Notes under the pieces: generated by a model
What the model saw: only the letters and a program-made list of their open reading frames with translations
Database searches by the model: none
What the model was told of the DNA's origin: nothing
Translations under genes and position numbers: made by a program
In this document: positions 6,982 through 16,743 of the stretch, piece after piece
Layout of the letters: every line of letters begins with the position of its first letter
How positions within the stretch are numbered: position 1 is the stretch's first letter
NCBI RefSeq assembly: GCF_034479555.1
Contig: NZ_CP140151.1
Location: forward strand, 248,001 to 312,000
Source of the DNA: Chromohalobacter canadensis
GTDB lineage: Bacteria; Pseudomonadota; Gammaproteobacteria; Pseudomonadales; Halomonadaceae
Direction of reading: 5' to 3'
DNA: 64,000 nt

Positions 6982-9372
6982 TCAGCCGACCTTTTCCCCC
7001 GCTAGCATGAACCAGGTTTCGAGCACCGCATCGGGGTTCAACGATACAGAGTCGATCCCCTGCTCCATCAGCCATTTAGCAAGCTCAGGGTGATCCGAAG
7101 GCCCCTGACCGCAGATGCCGACATACTTGCCCTGTTCCCGGCACGCCTGGATGGCCATGGACAGCAGTTTTTTGACCGCCGGATTACGCTCGTCGAAGAG
7201 ATGCGCCACGATACCCGAATCGCGATCCAGCCCTAGCGTCAACTGAGTCAGGTCATTGGAGCCGATGGAAAAGCCATCGAAATGCTCCAGGAATTCATCA
7301 GCCAAGAGCGCATTGGCCGGCAATTCGCACATCATGATGACCTTCAGGCCCTTGCCTTCGGGAGACGCCGCCTCGCCGCGCTTGAGCCCGTTGGCGGCCA
7401 TCAGCGACACGACTTCGCGCCCTTCGTCGGGCGTACGCACGAACGGCACCATAATCTCGACGTTATCGAATCCCATGACATCCCGAACCCGTTTCAGAGC
7501 GCGGCACTCCAGCTCGAAACATGGGCGGAAGGTCTCCGAGATATACCTCGAGGCGCCGCGGAAGCCCAGCATCGGGTTCTCTTCACCCGGCTCGTAAAGC
7601 TTGCCGCCGATGAGGTTCTCGTATTCGTTGGACTTGAAATCGGAGAGCCGCACGATGACACGCTTCGGATAGAACGCCGCCGCCAGCGTGGAGATACCTT
7701 CCACCAAGCGGTCGACATAGAAGCTCACCGGATCGTCATAACCCGCGGTACGCAGGTCGATGGTCTGCTGCAGATCGGCGGGCAGCGTCGCGTAATCGAT
7801 CAATGCCTTGGGATGCACGCCGATCATGCGATTGATGATGAACTCCAGGCGTGCCAGCCCGACACCCGCGTTGGGCAAGCTGGAAAAGCCAAAAGCACGA
7901 TCGGGATTGCCGACGTTCATCATGATATGGAAAGGCAGCGCCGGCATGTTGTCGACCGTCGTCGTCTTACAATCGTAATCGAGCAGCCCATCGTAGACAT
8001 GACCGGTATCACCCTCGGCGCAAGAGACGGTCACCTCGCGGCCATCGGCAAGCGCCTGGGTTGCGTCGCCACAACCCACCACGGCGGGAATGCCCAGTTC
8101 GCGCGCAATAATGGCCGCATGGCACGTACGTCCGCCACGATTGGTGACGATCGCGGAGGCGCGCTTCATGATCGGCTCCCAGTCGGGGTCGGTCATGTCG
8201 GTTACTAATACATCGCCGTCGTGCACCTTATCCATCTGCTCGGGACTGGCCACGATCTTGACCGCGCCCTGGCCAATACGCTGGCCGATGGCGCGACCAT
8301 CCACCAGTACGCGGCTTTTTTCCTTGAGCTGAAAACGCTCGAGCTTGCCACCCTCCACGTTGGAGACCACGGTTTCGGGACGTGCCTGAACGATGTACAG
8401 CTTGCCATCGTCGCCATCGCGCGCCCATTCGATGTCCATCGGGCGTCCATAGTGCGCCTCGATGGTCACCGCTTGCCAGGCCAACGCCATGACCTCGTCA
8501 TCGCCTAGACAAAAACGTTGACGGTCAACGTGCGGCACATCCACGGTCTGCACCGAACGGCCAGCGGCGCTTTCTTCGCCGTAGACCATCTTGATCAGCT
8601 TGGAGCCCAGTGTCCGACGCAGCACGGCCGGACGCCCTGCCGCCAGCGTCGGCTTGTGGACGTAGAACTCATCGGGATTGACCGCCCCCTGCACGACCGT
8701 CTCGCCCAGTCCCCAGGAACCCGTCACGAACACGGCGTCGCGGTAACCGGATTCGGTGTCGAGCGTGAACATCACGCCGCTGGCCGCCGTTTCGGAGCGC
8801 ACCATTTTCTGCACGCCAGCGGAAAGCGCCACGTTCTCGTGCGGATAACCGCGGTGCACACGGTAGGCAATGGCACGGTCGTTGAATAGTGACGCGAAGA
8901 CCTCGTGAACGGCGCGTTTGACGTTGTCGAAGCCCTCGATATTGAGGAAGGTTTCCTGCTGCCCCGCAAACGACGCGTCGGGTAGATCCTCCGCCGTCGC
9001 GGAAGAGCGTACCGCCGCCTTGAGATGCGGATGCTTGTCCTGCAGCTGGCCATACGCTTCGGCCAAGACCCGTTCGAAAGCCGGCGGCAATGGGGTATCG
9101 ATTACCCACTGACGGATCTGCGCCCCCGTCTCGGCCAGGGCCGTGACATCGTCGACATCCAGACGCGCCAACGCGTCGTTGATGCGCTCGTTGAGTCCCT
9201 CGTGCGCGAGGAATTCGCGATACGCGACGGCGGTGGTGGCAAAGCCGCCAGGCACAGTGACACCGGCATCCGCCAGATTGGAGATCATTTCCCCGAGCGA
9301 CGCATTCTTGCCGCCTACCCGCTCAACATCATCCATGCCAAGCTGATCGAACCAAACGATATACTCTTCCAA
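6982..9372 (-). CDS. ppsA: Phosphoenolpyruvate synthase
   Basis: 796 residues (E. coli enzyme 792). It converts pyruvate, ATP and water to PEP, AMP and phosphate for gluconeogenesis. The N-terminal ATP-grasp domain starts with the glycine loop ([13 protein letters not shown]). The phosphohistidine swivel domain holds [14 protein letters not shown] with the catalytic His at 418. The C-terminal PEP/pyruvate TIM barrel ends with [11 protein letters not shown], containing the conserved Cys. It is divergent from ppsR, the kinase/phosphorylase that controls it, with a 266-base shared promoter region. The intrinsic terminator at 6912-6940 closes the unit. Confidence 0.97.
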   Translation of the reverse strand: MEEYIVWFDQLGMDDVERVGGKNASLGEMISNLADAGVTVPGGFATTAVAYREFLAHEGLNERINDALARLDVDDVTALAETGAQIRQWVIDTPLPPAFERVLAEAYGQLQDKHPHLKAAVRSSATAEDLPDASFAGQQETFLNIEGFDNVKRAVHEVFASLFNDRAIAYRVHRGYPHENVALSAGVQKMVRSETAASGVMFTLDTESGYRDAVFVTGSWGLGETVVQGAVNPDEFYVHKPTLAAGRPAVLRRTLGSKLIKMVYGEESAAGRSVQTVDVPHVDRQRFCLGDDEVMALAWQAVTIEAHYGRPMDIEWARDGDDGKLYIVQARPETVVSNVEGGKLERFQLKEKSRVLVDGRAIGQRIGQGAVKIVASPEQMDKVHDGDVLVTDMTDPDWEPIMKRASAIVTNRGGRTCHAAIIARELGIPAVVGCGDATQALADGREVTVSCAEGDTGHVYDGLLDYDCKTTTVDNMPALPFHIMMNVGNPDRAFGFSSLPNAGVGLARLEFIINRMIGVHPKALIDYATLPADLQQTIDLRTAGYDDPVSFYVDRLVEGISTLAAAFYPKRVIVRLSDFKSNEYENLIGGKLYEPGEENPMLGFRGASRYISETFRPCFELECRALKRVRDVMGFDNVEIMVPFVRTPDEGREVVSLMAANGLKRGEAASPEGKGLKVIMMCELPANALLADEFLEHFDGFSIGSNDLTQLTLGLDRDSGIVAHLFDERNPAVKKLLSMAIQACREQGKYVGICGQGPSDHPELAKWLMEQGIDSVSLNPDAVLETWFMLAGEKVG

Positions 9373-9638
9373 GAGAACCCCCTCGAGTCAGGACGGCCGC
9401 GATGGCGACGTCGTCACAGCCAGTACCGCGCGAGGCGCGGCGGATGTTCGTACCCTATCAAGGGGGCTGGCTATTCACCATTGGTCTAATAGCGAAGGGG
9501 TTGGAGTATTTTTACAACAACACGGCATTTTCGAGGTTTCTTGTAGTCGGCGTGCCAAGCGCGACGAATGCCTATTTGCGCTTGTCAGAAAGGGGCCAGA
9601 GAATAGACAGATCATTTTCGCCACGTTCGGACATTGCC

Positions 9639-10472
9639 ATGCCCCGCACCGCTTACTTCATCTCCGATGGTACCGGCATCACTGCGGAAACACTGGGCCG
9701 CAGCCTGCTCGCCCAATTCGAGGGCGTCGAGCTCAACCTGGTGGTCAAGCCCTATATCGATACGCTGGAAAAAGCCCACACCCTGGCGGCCATCATCGCC
9801 CAGACCGCCGAGCGTGACGGCGCCCGCCCCATCGTGATCGACACCATCGTCGATCAGTCGATTCGCGCCATCATTGCCGATGCGCCGGGCTTCAAGGTAG
9901 ACATCTTTTCGACGTTTCTGGCGCCGCTCGAAGAGGAACTTGCGACCCATTCCACGTATACGGTGGGACGTACCCACGCCATTGGCCGCGATGACATTTA
10001 CATGCATCGCATCGACGCCGTGCACTTCGCGCTCGACAACGACGATGGCGCACGCACGCACCAATACGATCAGGCCGATGTCATCCTGGTCGGCGTTTCA
10101 CGTTGCGGCAAGACGCCAACGTCACTCTACCTGGCCCTTCAATTTGGCATTCAAGCCGCCAACTATCCCCTGACCGAGGATGACCTGGATGAAGACGGCA
10201 CCCTGAGCATGCCCAAAGCGTTGGCGCCCTATCGTCACAAGCTGTTCGCCTTGACCATCGACCCACGCCGACTCGCGGCGATTCGCAGCGAACGTCGCCC
10301 CAATAGTCGGTACTGCTCGATGGATCAATGCATGCAGGAACTTCAGCAGGCCGAAGCACTGTTTCGTCGCTACCATATCCCCTATATCGACACCACACGC
10401 TTCTCCATCGAGGAGATTTCCACACGTATGATCGCCGAAACGAGCCTGACGCGTCGCTTCAGCCCGCGTTGA
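9639..10472 (+). CDS. ppsR: PEP synthase regulatory kinase/phosphorylase
   Basis: 277 residues, equal to the E. coli homologue (DUF299 family). This bifunctional enzyme inactivates PEP synthase by ADP-dependent phosphorylation of a Thr and reactivates it by phosphate-dependent removal. It shows the family start ([15 protein letters not shown]) and the nucleotide loop [15 protein letters not shown] near residues 151-165. I chose the ATG at 9639 because [13 protein letters not shown] is the conserved N-terminus; the open frame upstream to 9402 lies in the promoter region. Its position divergent from ppsA strongly supports the role. Confidence 0.95.
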   Translation: MPRTAYFISDGTGITAETLGRSLLAQFEGVELNLVVKPYIDTLEKAHTLAAIIAQTAERDGARPIVIDTIVDQSIRAIIADAPGFKVDIFSTFLAPLEEELATHSTYTVGRTHAIGRDDIYMHRIDAVHFALDNDDGARTHQYDQADVILVGVSRCGKTPTSLYLALQFGIQAANYPLTEDDLDEDGTLSMPKALAPYRHKLFALTIDPRRLAAIRSERRPNSRYCSMDQCMQELQQAEALFRRYHIPYIDTTRFSIEEISTRMIAETSLTRRFSPR

Positions 10473-10497
10473 TGCTCGACTCACCAGCTCGGACAGA

Positions 10498-11601
10498 TCA
10501 AAGGTCGGCCAGCGGATGCGTCTCGACATCCCACAGCGGCATGAAAAAGCCATCGATGTAGTTCGCTGGCACGTTGCCGACATCCGTATACGCCCATTGC
10601 GGCGCCCGGTCCTTGTCAATCAACAGCGCACGAATGCCCTCGGCGAGCTCCGTATGCCGACAACATTGCACCGAGAGCATCAACTCATCGCGAAACGTCT
10701 CCGCCAAGCTGCCATGCCGGTGCCGACACAGCATGCGCCACACCAAGTGCGCCGTGGCAGGACACCCCGCCGCCAGACGCGCACGATTGGCGGCCAGCCA
10801 AGCATCCTCACGGGGATCATCGAGAATACGACGTACGACCTGCGTAATATCCGCCGCATCGCTCAAGACCTGAAGGTGATCCAGGCGCGGCATGACCTCA
10901 GCCTCCGGTGCCAACGCGCGGTTCTCGAAACCACGCAAGACCTCCCTGACCGCCTGCTGTGGATGGCGATAATCGGCATCCTCCAGCGCCTTCAGCACGT
11001 CTTGCCGCGCCTCACTGGCGATGACGCGATCCGCCAGTCCCAGCTCAAGGGCATCGCGCGCATTGAGATGGGCGCCGGTTACACCTAGATAAAGCCCCAC
11101 GCCGCGAGGCATACGCTGGAAAAACCAGCTGGCGCCAACATCGGGGTATAGGCCGATGCTGATTTCCGGCATGGCCAGGCGACTGGTGTCGGTCACGATA
11201 CGGTGATCAGCGGCAACCAACAGGCCCAGACCGCCTCCCATGGCGACGCCGTCGCCCCAGACGACAAGGGGCTTAGGGTAATGATGCAGGAAATGATCGA
11301 GACGATACTCGGCCCCGAAGTAAGCCTGAGCGGCCTCTCCCTCGTCCCCGGGAGACGTCGTCATGGCGCGATACAGGGCCACCACATCGCCGCCCGCACA
11401 AAAGGCCTTGTCGCCAGCGCCTTGCAGCCACACCGCATGCACCGACATGTCATCCGCCCAGGCCTCGAGCTTGGCATGCAGCGAGGTGATCATCGCCAGT
11501 GACAAGGCATTGAGACTGCCGGGTGCATTCAGCGTGGCGACGCCGAGGCGTCCACCGTCACGTGTGGGCCGCTCTTCGAAGATTACCTCGGATTCTGTCA
11601 T
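10498..11601 (-). CDS. Enoyl-CoA hydratase/isomerase family, 3-hydroxyisobutyryl-CoA hydrolase type
   Basis: 367 residues from the ATG at 11601 (a GTG at 11607 is possible; AGGAGAAGGTGAGG fits the ATG better). It has the crotonase fold: LNAPGSLNALS near the start, oxyanion-hole residues in KAFCAGGDV and AMGGGLGLL, and MPEISIGLYPDVGASWFF, which is characteristic of the HIBYL-CoA hydrolase subgroup and contains the catalytic Glu. The likely role is thioester hydrolysis in valine catabolism. It converges on ppsR with 25 bases between stops and has no obvious pathway partner nearby. A general enoyl-CoA hydratase is less likely given the length and motif. Confidence 0.82.
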   Translation of the reverse strand: MTESEVIFEERPTRDGGRLGVATLNAPGSLNALSLAMITSLHAKLEAWADDMSVHAVWLQGAGDKAFCAGGDVVALYRAMTTSPGDEGEAAQAYFGAEYRLDHFLHHYPKPLVVWGDGVAMGGGLGLLVAADHRIVTDTSRLAMPEISIGLYPDVGASWFFQRMPRGVGLYLGVTGAHLNARDALELGLADRVIASEARQDVLKALEDADYRHPQQAVREVLRGFENRALAPEAEVMPRLDHLQVLSDAADITQVVRRILDDPREDAWLAANRARLAAGCPATAHLVWRMLCRHRHGSLAETFRDELMLSVQCCRHTELAEGIRALLIDKDRAPQWAYTDVGNVPANYIDGFFMPLWDVETHPLADL

Positions 11602-11682
11602 CACCACCCCTCACCTTCTCCTGCGAAAAGACGATACGAGCTAGCTGTCATGCGTACGGCTTCATTGTGGCAAAGCGCATGC

Positions 11683-12264
11683 TCACATACCGCGCGGTGC
11701 GAAGATCCCCGGTGCATTGCGCCAATAACCCTTGTAGTCCATACCGAAGCCGAACACATAGCGGTCGACGACCTCAAGGCTGCAATAATCCGCCTGAAGA
11801 CCCGGCACAGCCTTGCGGTCGTGACGCTTGTCGACCAGTACCGCTGTCGAAATACTCGCCGCGCCCGCCTGACGACAATAGTCCAGAATCGCCGCCAGCG
11901 TCGTACCTTCATCGAGAATGTCGTCGACGATCACCACATGGCGACCGGCCATGGGAATCTCGGGCGAAACACGCCAGAACAGTTCGCCCCCGCGCACGCC
12001 GCCGCGATAGCGTGTCGCATGTAAATAATCCACTTCCAGCGGGAAGCCAAGCCGTGTCAGCAGATGTCCTGTGGTGATCAGCCCACCGTTCATTACGCAG
12101 TAGAAAACCGGCAGTGTGTCGCCAAGATCGTGGGTGATCTCGTCGGCCATACGGTCGAGCGCGCGCTCGACTTCCTGCTGCGAGATGAGGCACTCGGCAT
12201 GCGCCATGACATCGCGCATGGTCGCCAGCGATTCCTGGCACACGGAAGTAGATTGGTTAGGCAT
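11683..12264 (-). CDS. hpt: Hypoxanthine-guanine phosphoribosyltransferase
   Basis: 193 residues from the ATG at 12264. It salvages hypoxanthine and guanine to IMP and GMP using PRPP. The PRPP-binding signature is HVVIVDDILDEGTTLAAIL, and the substrate loop and C-terminal YVFGFGMDYKGYWRN are typical of the type I PRTase class found next to nagZ in Pseudomonas-like genomes. The start overlaps the mscS stop by eight bases (ATGCCTAA), so translation is probably coupled. It is the last gene of the psrA-ldt-nagZ-mscS-hpt minus-strand run. Confidence 0.87.
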   Translation of the reverse strand: MPNQSTSVCQESLATMRDVMAHAECLISQQEVERALDRMADEITHDLGDTLPVFYCVMNGGLITTGHLLTRLGFPLEVDYLHATRYRGGVRGGELFWRVSPEIPMAGRHVVIVDDILDEGTTLAAILDYCRQAGAASISTAVLVDKRHDRKAVPGLQADYCSLEVVDRYVFGFGMDYKGYWRNAPGIFAPRGM

Positions 12265-13555
12265 CGGATTCCTGATCGTGATCCTGGGAAGCATCGTTTA
12301 CTTCGCCTCGTCCGGCATTGCGCGAACGCTGGCGAGACGACGTATAGGGAGCCTCGCGGTCGGACGCCGCCCGCGAGTGTGTATCGCTCTGATCGTCATC
12401 GGCGTTTTCGTCGTTGTCAGCATCGCCCTGAGCGTTATCGCCGCTCGTCTCGCCGGTGATCTCCACCGGACCGGCAATATGCAATTCGGAGGCCGGCAAC
12501 GCCAGGCGCGCGTCATGCTCGCGCACGATATCGTAGACACGCAGCAGGATGTCCTGCTTCATCGACTGGAATTCAGCCCAGTCAGTGGTCTTGGCAAAAG
12601 CATATACGATCAGCTCCAGCGCATGTTCGCCATAGCTCTGGAAGTACACCAGGGTTTGCTCATTGGTCTCGACGTCATCATGCGCATCGAGCATCGCGCG
12701 GGTCGCCTTGACGATGTCCGACACACGCTCGATATCGGTATAACGCACCCGGATGGTTTCGAAAAGGCGCCGGTTCCACATCCGCGAGGGGTTCTCGAGC
12801 ACCAGGCTACTGAAGGCGGAGTTGGGAATATAGATCGGGCGCGACGCAAAGGTGCGAATGCGCGTCAAGCGCCAGCCGATATCTTCCACGACCCCTTCGA
12901 TATCGCGATCTGGAGATTTGATCCAGTCGCCAACGCGAAACGGCTTGTCCAGGTGAATCATTAATCCACCCAAGAAATTGGCCAGCATATCTTTGGCAGC
13001 GAAGCCGATTATCAGCCCGCCGGCCCCACCGAAGGCGGCCACTCCCGAGGGTGAGACACCCAAGCTCGAAAGAATCAACAACCCGATGATGACGACCACC
13101 ACCGCCCCCAGTATCTTGGACACAGCCGATGCCGTATCGGCATCCATAGACTTGGCGCGATGTCCGCCCGGTGGAAACACCAAGCGTTTTTCGAGAAGCT
13201 TCACGGCCCTGAGCCCTGCCCAGGCCAGCAAGAGCAACGTAATGACGGCACGTGCCTGGGCCAGATGTCCCTCCGCCCACTCGATGTCCCAATGATAACG
13301 AACGACGGTCAGGCAGAGAGTGACGCCCATCAGCCAGATCCAGAGGCGCAACGGTCGCCGCAGTGCCTTGATCAGGATATCCGCCCAGCGGTTGCTGGTT
13401 TTCTCCAGCAACGGCCCCACACGCCAGATGACAACCCAGCTCACCAGGTCGACGATCAGCGTCAGGGCGATGACCAAGCCCATCGCCGCCACCCACAGCG
13501 GCATGCCCAGGGTGGTTTGAATCCAATCCATCACGGGAGAGAAAAAATCGAACAC
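12257..13555 (-). CDS. MscS-family mechanosensitive channel
   Basis: 432 residues. Four hydrophobic helices span about residues 15-190, the last being the pore helix (GVAAFGGAGGLIIGFAAKDMLANFLGG, with the Gly/Ala packing pattern). A beta domain (RVGDWIKSPDRDIEGVVEDIGWRLTRIRT, IPNSAF) and an alpha/beta C-terminal domain to about residue 370 follow. The last 60 residues are a low-complexity acidic tail not found in MscS itself. The architecture resembles the YnaI/YbdG size class. It should release solutes on hypo-osmotic shock, relevant for a halophile. It overlaps hpt by eight bases and follows nagZ by 55 bases. Confidence 0.88.
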   Translation of the reverse strand: MFDFFSPVMDWIQTTLGMPLWVAAMGLVIALTLIVDLVSWVVIWRVGPLLEKTSNRWADILIKALRRPLRLWIWLMGVTLCLTVVRYHWDIEWAEGHLAQARAVITLLLLAWAGLRAVKLLEKRLVFPPGGHRAKSMDADTASAVSKILGAVVVVIIGLLILSSLGVSPSGVAAFGGAGGLIIGFAAKDMLANFLGGLMIHLDKPFRVGDWIKSPDRDIEGVVEDIGWRLTRIRTFASRPIYIPNSAFSSLVLENPSRMWNRRLFETIRVRYTDIERVSDIVKATRAMLDAHDDVETNEQTLVYFQSYGEHALELIVYAFAKTTDWAEFQSMKQDILLRVYDIVREHDARLALPASELHIAGPVEITGETSGDNAQGDADNDENADDDQSDTHSRAASDREAPYTSSRQRSRNAGRGEVNDASQDHDQESDA

Positions 13556-13610
13556 GAGGCTCTTTCCTTCTAGCTAGTACAGGTAGCTATGTCGATAACC
13601 AGTGGCGAGG

Positions 13611-14633
13611 TCAGTGCGTGGGCGTTTCCGAGAGCGCCTCGAGGCGCGCATGAGCACGACGCCAACGCGCCAGCGCCGGCAGCGTTTCAAGTTCAGGGCG
13701 GGCCCGGCCATAACGCAACTTACCCAAACGCTTGGAAGAGTGCCCCGCCGCCGCGTCGAGAATCTCGAGCGCCGCCGGGCGATCGTTGCATACCAGTACC
13801 ATGTCACATCCCGCCGCCCAGGCGGCCTCGGCACGCGCCGAGGGCGATCCGGCCACATGCGCACCGGCCATGCTCAGATCATCGGAGAACACCACGCCCT
13901 TGAACGCCAATTCTTCGCGCAACATGCCAAGCCAGGAAGGGGAAAAGCCCGCCGGGCGCGAATCGAACGCGGTATACACCACATGCGCCGGCATCACGGC
14001 GTCCAGCTTTCCGGAGAGCTTCTTGAAGGGCACCAGATCATGCTCGCGCAACGCTGAGAGTGAGCGCGTGTCCTCAGGCAAGGCATGATGCGAGTCGAGG
14101 CTGACGCCGCCATGCCCAGGGAAGTGCTTGCCCACGGCGATCATGCCAGCCTCGTGCAACCCGTCAATGAAGGCCTCACCCAGCACCGTGACGACCTCGG
14201 GATCGGCAGAAAAGCTGCGATCGCCGATGGCCGGCGAGCGCTGGTCATCGACGTCGAGCACCGGGGCGAAGGTGATATCGAAACCGCAGGCCGCCATCTC
14301 CATGCCCAGCAGCCAGCCGGCTTCGTGGACCAGGGTGCGAGTCGCTTCGGGGGTCTCGGCATACCCAGCTGCCAGCGTCGCCATGGGCGGCAGCCGCGTC
14401 ACACCGTCCTGCAGGCGCTGGACACGTCCGCCTTCCTGGTCGATCGCCAGCAGCACATCAGGGCGCACGTCACGAATCGCGCGGGTCAAGGCTCGCACTT
14501 GCTCGGCATCATGCGTATTGCGCTGGAAGAGGATCACCCCACCGATCTCGGGACGTGCCAGAAGACGGCGTTCATCGTCGCTGATTTGGGTACCTTCGAT
14601 GTCCAGCATGACCGGGCCGAGAGGTTGGGTCAT
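13611..14633 (-). CDS. nagZ: Beta-N-acetylhexosaminidase (cell wall recycling)
   Basis: 340 residues, GH3 family without the C-terminal domain, as in E. coli NagZ (341). It removes GlcNAc from anhydro-muropeptides in the cytoplasm. The diagnostic loop AVGKHFPGHGGVSLDSHH holds the catalytic His, and the nucleophile Asp lies in VFSDDLSMAGAHV. QEGGRVQRL and GDRSFSADPEVV are also conserved. Neighbours support a cell-wall context: an L,D-transpeptidase gene starts upstream and psrA is next, matching the Pseudomonas nagZ-psrA-lexA order. Confidence 0.95.
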   Translation of the reverse strand: MTQPLGPVMLDIEGTQISDDERRLLARPEIGGVILFQRNTHDAEQVRALTRAIRDVRPDVLLAIDQEGGRVQRLQDGVTRLPPMATLAAGYAETPEATRTLVHEAGWLLGMEMAACGFDITFAPVLDVDDQRSPAIGDRSFSADPEVVTVLGEAFIDGLHEAGMIAVGKHFPGHGGVSLDSHHALPEDTRSLSALREHDLVPFKKLSGKLDAVMPAHVVYTAFDSRPAGFSPSWLGMLREELAFKGVVFSDDLSMAGAHVAGSPSARAEAAWAAGCDMVLVCNDRPAALEILDAAAGHSSKRLGKLRYGRARPELETLPALARWRRAHARLEALSETPTH

Positions 14634-14715
14634 CGTCGCACTCCTGGCAAATGGAGGAAGGATTCTAGGCGGTGAGCAGCACTACGTCGAGCGCAGCCCT
14701 TGTGTAAAAACCCTC

Positions 14716-15237
14716 TCAGTCATGCAGCCAGACCGGCGTACCGGCCGGTGCGGCCTCCAATACGGCCAGCAACGCTTCGTCGCGCAGCCGAATACAACCG
14801 TGCGAGGCCGGCGTTCCCATCGGCTGCTCGGCAGGCGTGCCATGCAGGTATATATAGCGGCGCTGGCTATCGACATCGCCCCCGCGGTTGAAGCCCCGTT
14901 CCAGGCCACACAACCACAGGATACGCGTCAATATCCAATCCCGCTCGGGATGAGCACGGGCCAGCTCAGGCGAAAACACCTCGCCGGTGGGGCGCCGCCC
15001 GCGAAAGACACTGCCGGGTGGCAGTCCATCACCGATAACTGCGCGCACGTAATGCCACCCCACAGGCGTCTGCCCACTGCCTTCGTGCTGCCCGATACCG
15101 TGAGCGCCCGAGGAAATCGCGAACGTCTCGCGGCACATCTCGCCCTCGCGGATCGTCAGCGACTGCGTACCGAGATCGATTTCCAGCCAGACGCCCTGTT
15201 CGGGGGGTAGATGGGAGAGTTGCGGCTTTCGCATCAT
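14716..15237 (-). CDS. L,D-transpeptidase family protein without an export signal
   Basis: 173 residues with a YkuD domain. The catalytic signature is IYLHGTPAEQPMGTPASHGCIRL near residues 128-150, with the nucleophile Cys in SHGC. The N-terminus (MMRKPQLSHLPPEQGVWLEIDL) has no signal peptide or transmembrane stretch, unlike E. coli Ldt enzymes. It may act on cytosolic muropeptides or leave by another route. Its start overlaps the psrA stop by four bases (ATGA) and it is followed by nagZ, so it is probably co-transcribed with a cell-wall recycling enzyme. Confidence 0.83.
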   Translation of the reverse strand: MMRKPQLSHLPPEQGVWLEIDLGTQSLTIREGEMCRETFAISSGAHGIGQHEGSGQTPVGWHYVRAVIGDGLPPGSVFRGRRPTGEVFSPELARAHPERDWILTRILWLCGLERGFNRGGDVDSQRRYIYLHGTPAEQPMGTPASHGCIRLRDEALLAVLEAAPAGTPVWLHD

Positions 15238-15893
15238 CCCGCCACCTTGAGAGCATCATCGGGCAGTGGGGCCTGCATGCCGGCCACAACTACCGGGCGC
15301 AGACGCCGAATCAAATCGCGAACGCTGACATGTTCGTGATAATCCTTGTCGGCGATATCGCGCAACGCATCAAGGCCCGACAACGTGAAGATCACCGTGC
15401 CCAGCATGAAGTGTAACCGCCAAAAGCGTTCCGCCTCGGGCAGTTCCGGCGTCGCGCGGCGTACCAAGTCGCTGAAGCGTGAGAACACATTGCCATAGTG
15501 CTCCTGAATGTAACGGCGCAAGTGGCCCTGAGCCTGAGTATAGGCCAGCCCCAACAAGCGCATGAACACCTTGAGGCTATTGCGCTCGGCAGGAACTTCC
15601 AACACGGTGCGTGCCAATGTCTCCAACAACACCTCGAGGGGAATGACCTCACCCCGATATTGCACCTCGAGTTCATCCAGGGCTTGGTGAAAGCGCTCGG
15701 AAAAGGGATCCAGATAGCGCGCGAAGACCGCCTGAATTAGCGCCTTCTTGGACCCGAAATGGTAATTGACCGCCGCCAGATTGACCTTGGCCTTGCTGGT
15801 GATGGTACGCAGCGAGGTCTCGGCAAACCCCCGTTCGGCGAACAGGACCTCGGCGGTATCGAGAATGCGCGTCACTGTATCTGTCTGAGCCAT
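15234..15893 (-). CDS. psrA: TetR-family regulator PsrA
   Basis: 219 residues. The N-terminal HTH (RILDTAEVLFAERGFAETSLRTITSKAKVNLAAVNYHFGSKKALIQAVF) is nearly identical in pattern to Pseudomonas PsrA, and the effector domain keeps FMRLLGLAYTQAQGHLRRY and FWRLHFMLG. Pseudomonas PsrA senses long-chain fatty acids, represses beta-oxidation genes and itself, and activates rpoS. The position divergent from lexA and near nagZ is conserved with Pseudomonas. A palindrome matching the PsrA half-sites lies 18 bases before its start, suggesting autorepression. Confidence 0.88.
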   Translation of the reverse strand: MAQTDTVTRILDTAEVLFAERGFAETSLRTITSKAKVNLAAVNYHFGSKKALIQAVFARYLDPFSERFHQALDELEVQYRGEVIPLEVLLETLARTVLEVPAERNSLKVFMRLLGLAYTQAQGHLRRYIQEHYGNVFSRFSDLVRRATPELPEAERFWRLHFMLGTVIFTLSGLDALRDIADKDYHEHVSVRDLIRRLRPVVVAGMQAPLPDDALKVAG

Positions 15894-15911
15894 GGGGCGC
15901 CCCGCGTGGAA

Positions 15912-15925
15912 TAAACGAATGTTTA
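15912..15925. promoter_or_regulatory. Candidate PsrA operator
   Basis: TAAAC-GAAT-GTTTA is a perfect 5-bp inverted repeat with a 4-base spacer, 18 bases upstream of psrA. Published PsrA sites follow G/CAAAC-N2to4-GTTTG/C; this one differs only at the outermost bases. Assignment to PsrA is inference. Confidence 0.55.
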
Positions 15926-16014
15926 AAACATGTCGATTCTAAGCCTTGATGTCGATAACGACAAATCTCCACGTTTGAAACGCCATCTCCCTGGGCGAAT
16001 GATTGCGCGAATGG

Positions 16015-16042
16015 TTGCACCGCGCCAAAGACTGGATACAAT
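16015..16042 (+). promoter_or_regulatory. lexA promoter (sigma-70)
   Basis: TTGCAC at 16015-16020 and TACAAT at 16037-16042 with a 16-base spacer, followed at once by a LexA-like box. The expected transcript start would be near 16049, inside the box, which fits autorepression. Confidence 0.7.
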
Positions 16043-16046
16043 CACA

Positions 16047-16066
16047 TACTGTATACTTGAACACGT
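16047..16066 (+). promoter_or_regulatory. Candidate LexA (SOS) box in front of lexA
   Basis: The left half TACTGTATA matches the gammaproteobacterial SOS box perfectly. The right half (ACAC for ACAG) is degenerate, giving CTG-N10-CAC in place of CTG-N10-CAG. Its location just after the -10 element supports it. Confidence 0.6.
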
Positions 16067-16086
16067 CAGTGCCTGCCGGAGGCCCC

Positions 16087-16725
16087 ATGTCTCGCTCGTT
16101 AACTTCGCGCCAACAACACGTCTTTGATTTTATCGTCAAGACAATGAATGAGCTTGGCTACCCGCCGACGCGCGCCGAAATTGCCCGGGCCTTGGGCTTT
16201 CGCTCGCCGAACGCCGCCGAGGAACATCTTCGCGCGCTCGACCGCAAGGGGGTCATTCGCATGATCCCCGGCACCTCACGTGGCATTCGCCTCACCGGTG
16301 AAGACGATACCACCTTGACCAACGGCGACGGTCTGCCAGTCGTCGGTGAGGTCGCCGCCGGTAGCCCGATCCTCGCCGCAGCGCATATCGACCGGCACTG
16401 CCCTCTCGCGCCGGACTATTTCACCCCCCGCGCCGATTACCTGCTGCGTGTCCGCGGACTCTCGATGAAAAATGCCGGCATTCTCGATGGCGACCTGCTC
16501 GCCGTGCATCGCACCCAGCAGATTCGCGACGGCCAAATCGTCGTTGCCCGCCTGGAAGACGAAGTCACCGTCAAGCGCTTCAAGCGTCAAGGCCATCATG
16601 TCTGGTTGCTCGCCGAAAACGAGGATTTTTCGCCCATCGAGGTCGATCTACGTCATCAGGAACTCGAGATCGAAGGCCTCGGCGTTGGCGTGATTCGTGG
16701 CGGTGGCGGTAACGGCCTGCATTAA
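16087..16725 (+). CDS. lexA: LexA repressor of the SOS response
   Basis: 212 residues from the ATG at 16087 ([10 protein letters not shown]); the longer open frame would read through the promoter and operator. The winged HTH spans residues 1-70 ([24 protein letters not shown]). The self-cleavage bond is Ala91-Gly92. The catalytic Ser126 (GLSMKNAGI) and Lys163 (EVTVKRF) are at the expected spacing. RecA-stimulated autocleavage derepresses SOS genes. dinB follows after 18 bases, so polymerase IV is probably co-regulated on the same transcript. Confidence 0.96.
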   Translation: MSRSLTSRQQHVFDFIVKTMNELGYPPTRAEIARALGFRSPNAAEEHLRALDRKGVIRMIPGTSRGIRLTGEDDTTLTNGDGLPVVGEVAAGSPILAAAHIDRHCPLAPDYFTPRADYLLRVRGLSMKNAGILDGDLLAVHRTQQIRDGQIVVARLEDEVTVKRFKRQGHHVWLLAENEDFSPIEVDLRHQELEIEGLGVGVIRGGGGNGLH

Positions 16726-16743
16726 GCCGATACGCCGTTCATC

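Noticed and set aside
9402..9638. N-terminal extension of ppsR
   Set aside because: The conserved family start is at 9639; the upstream part covers the divergent promoter region and has no family similarity that I can see.
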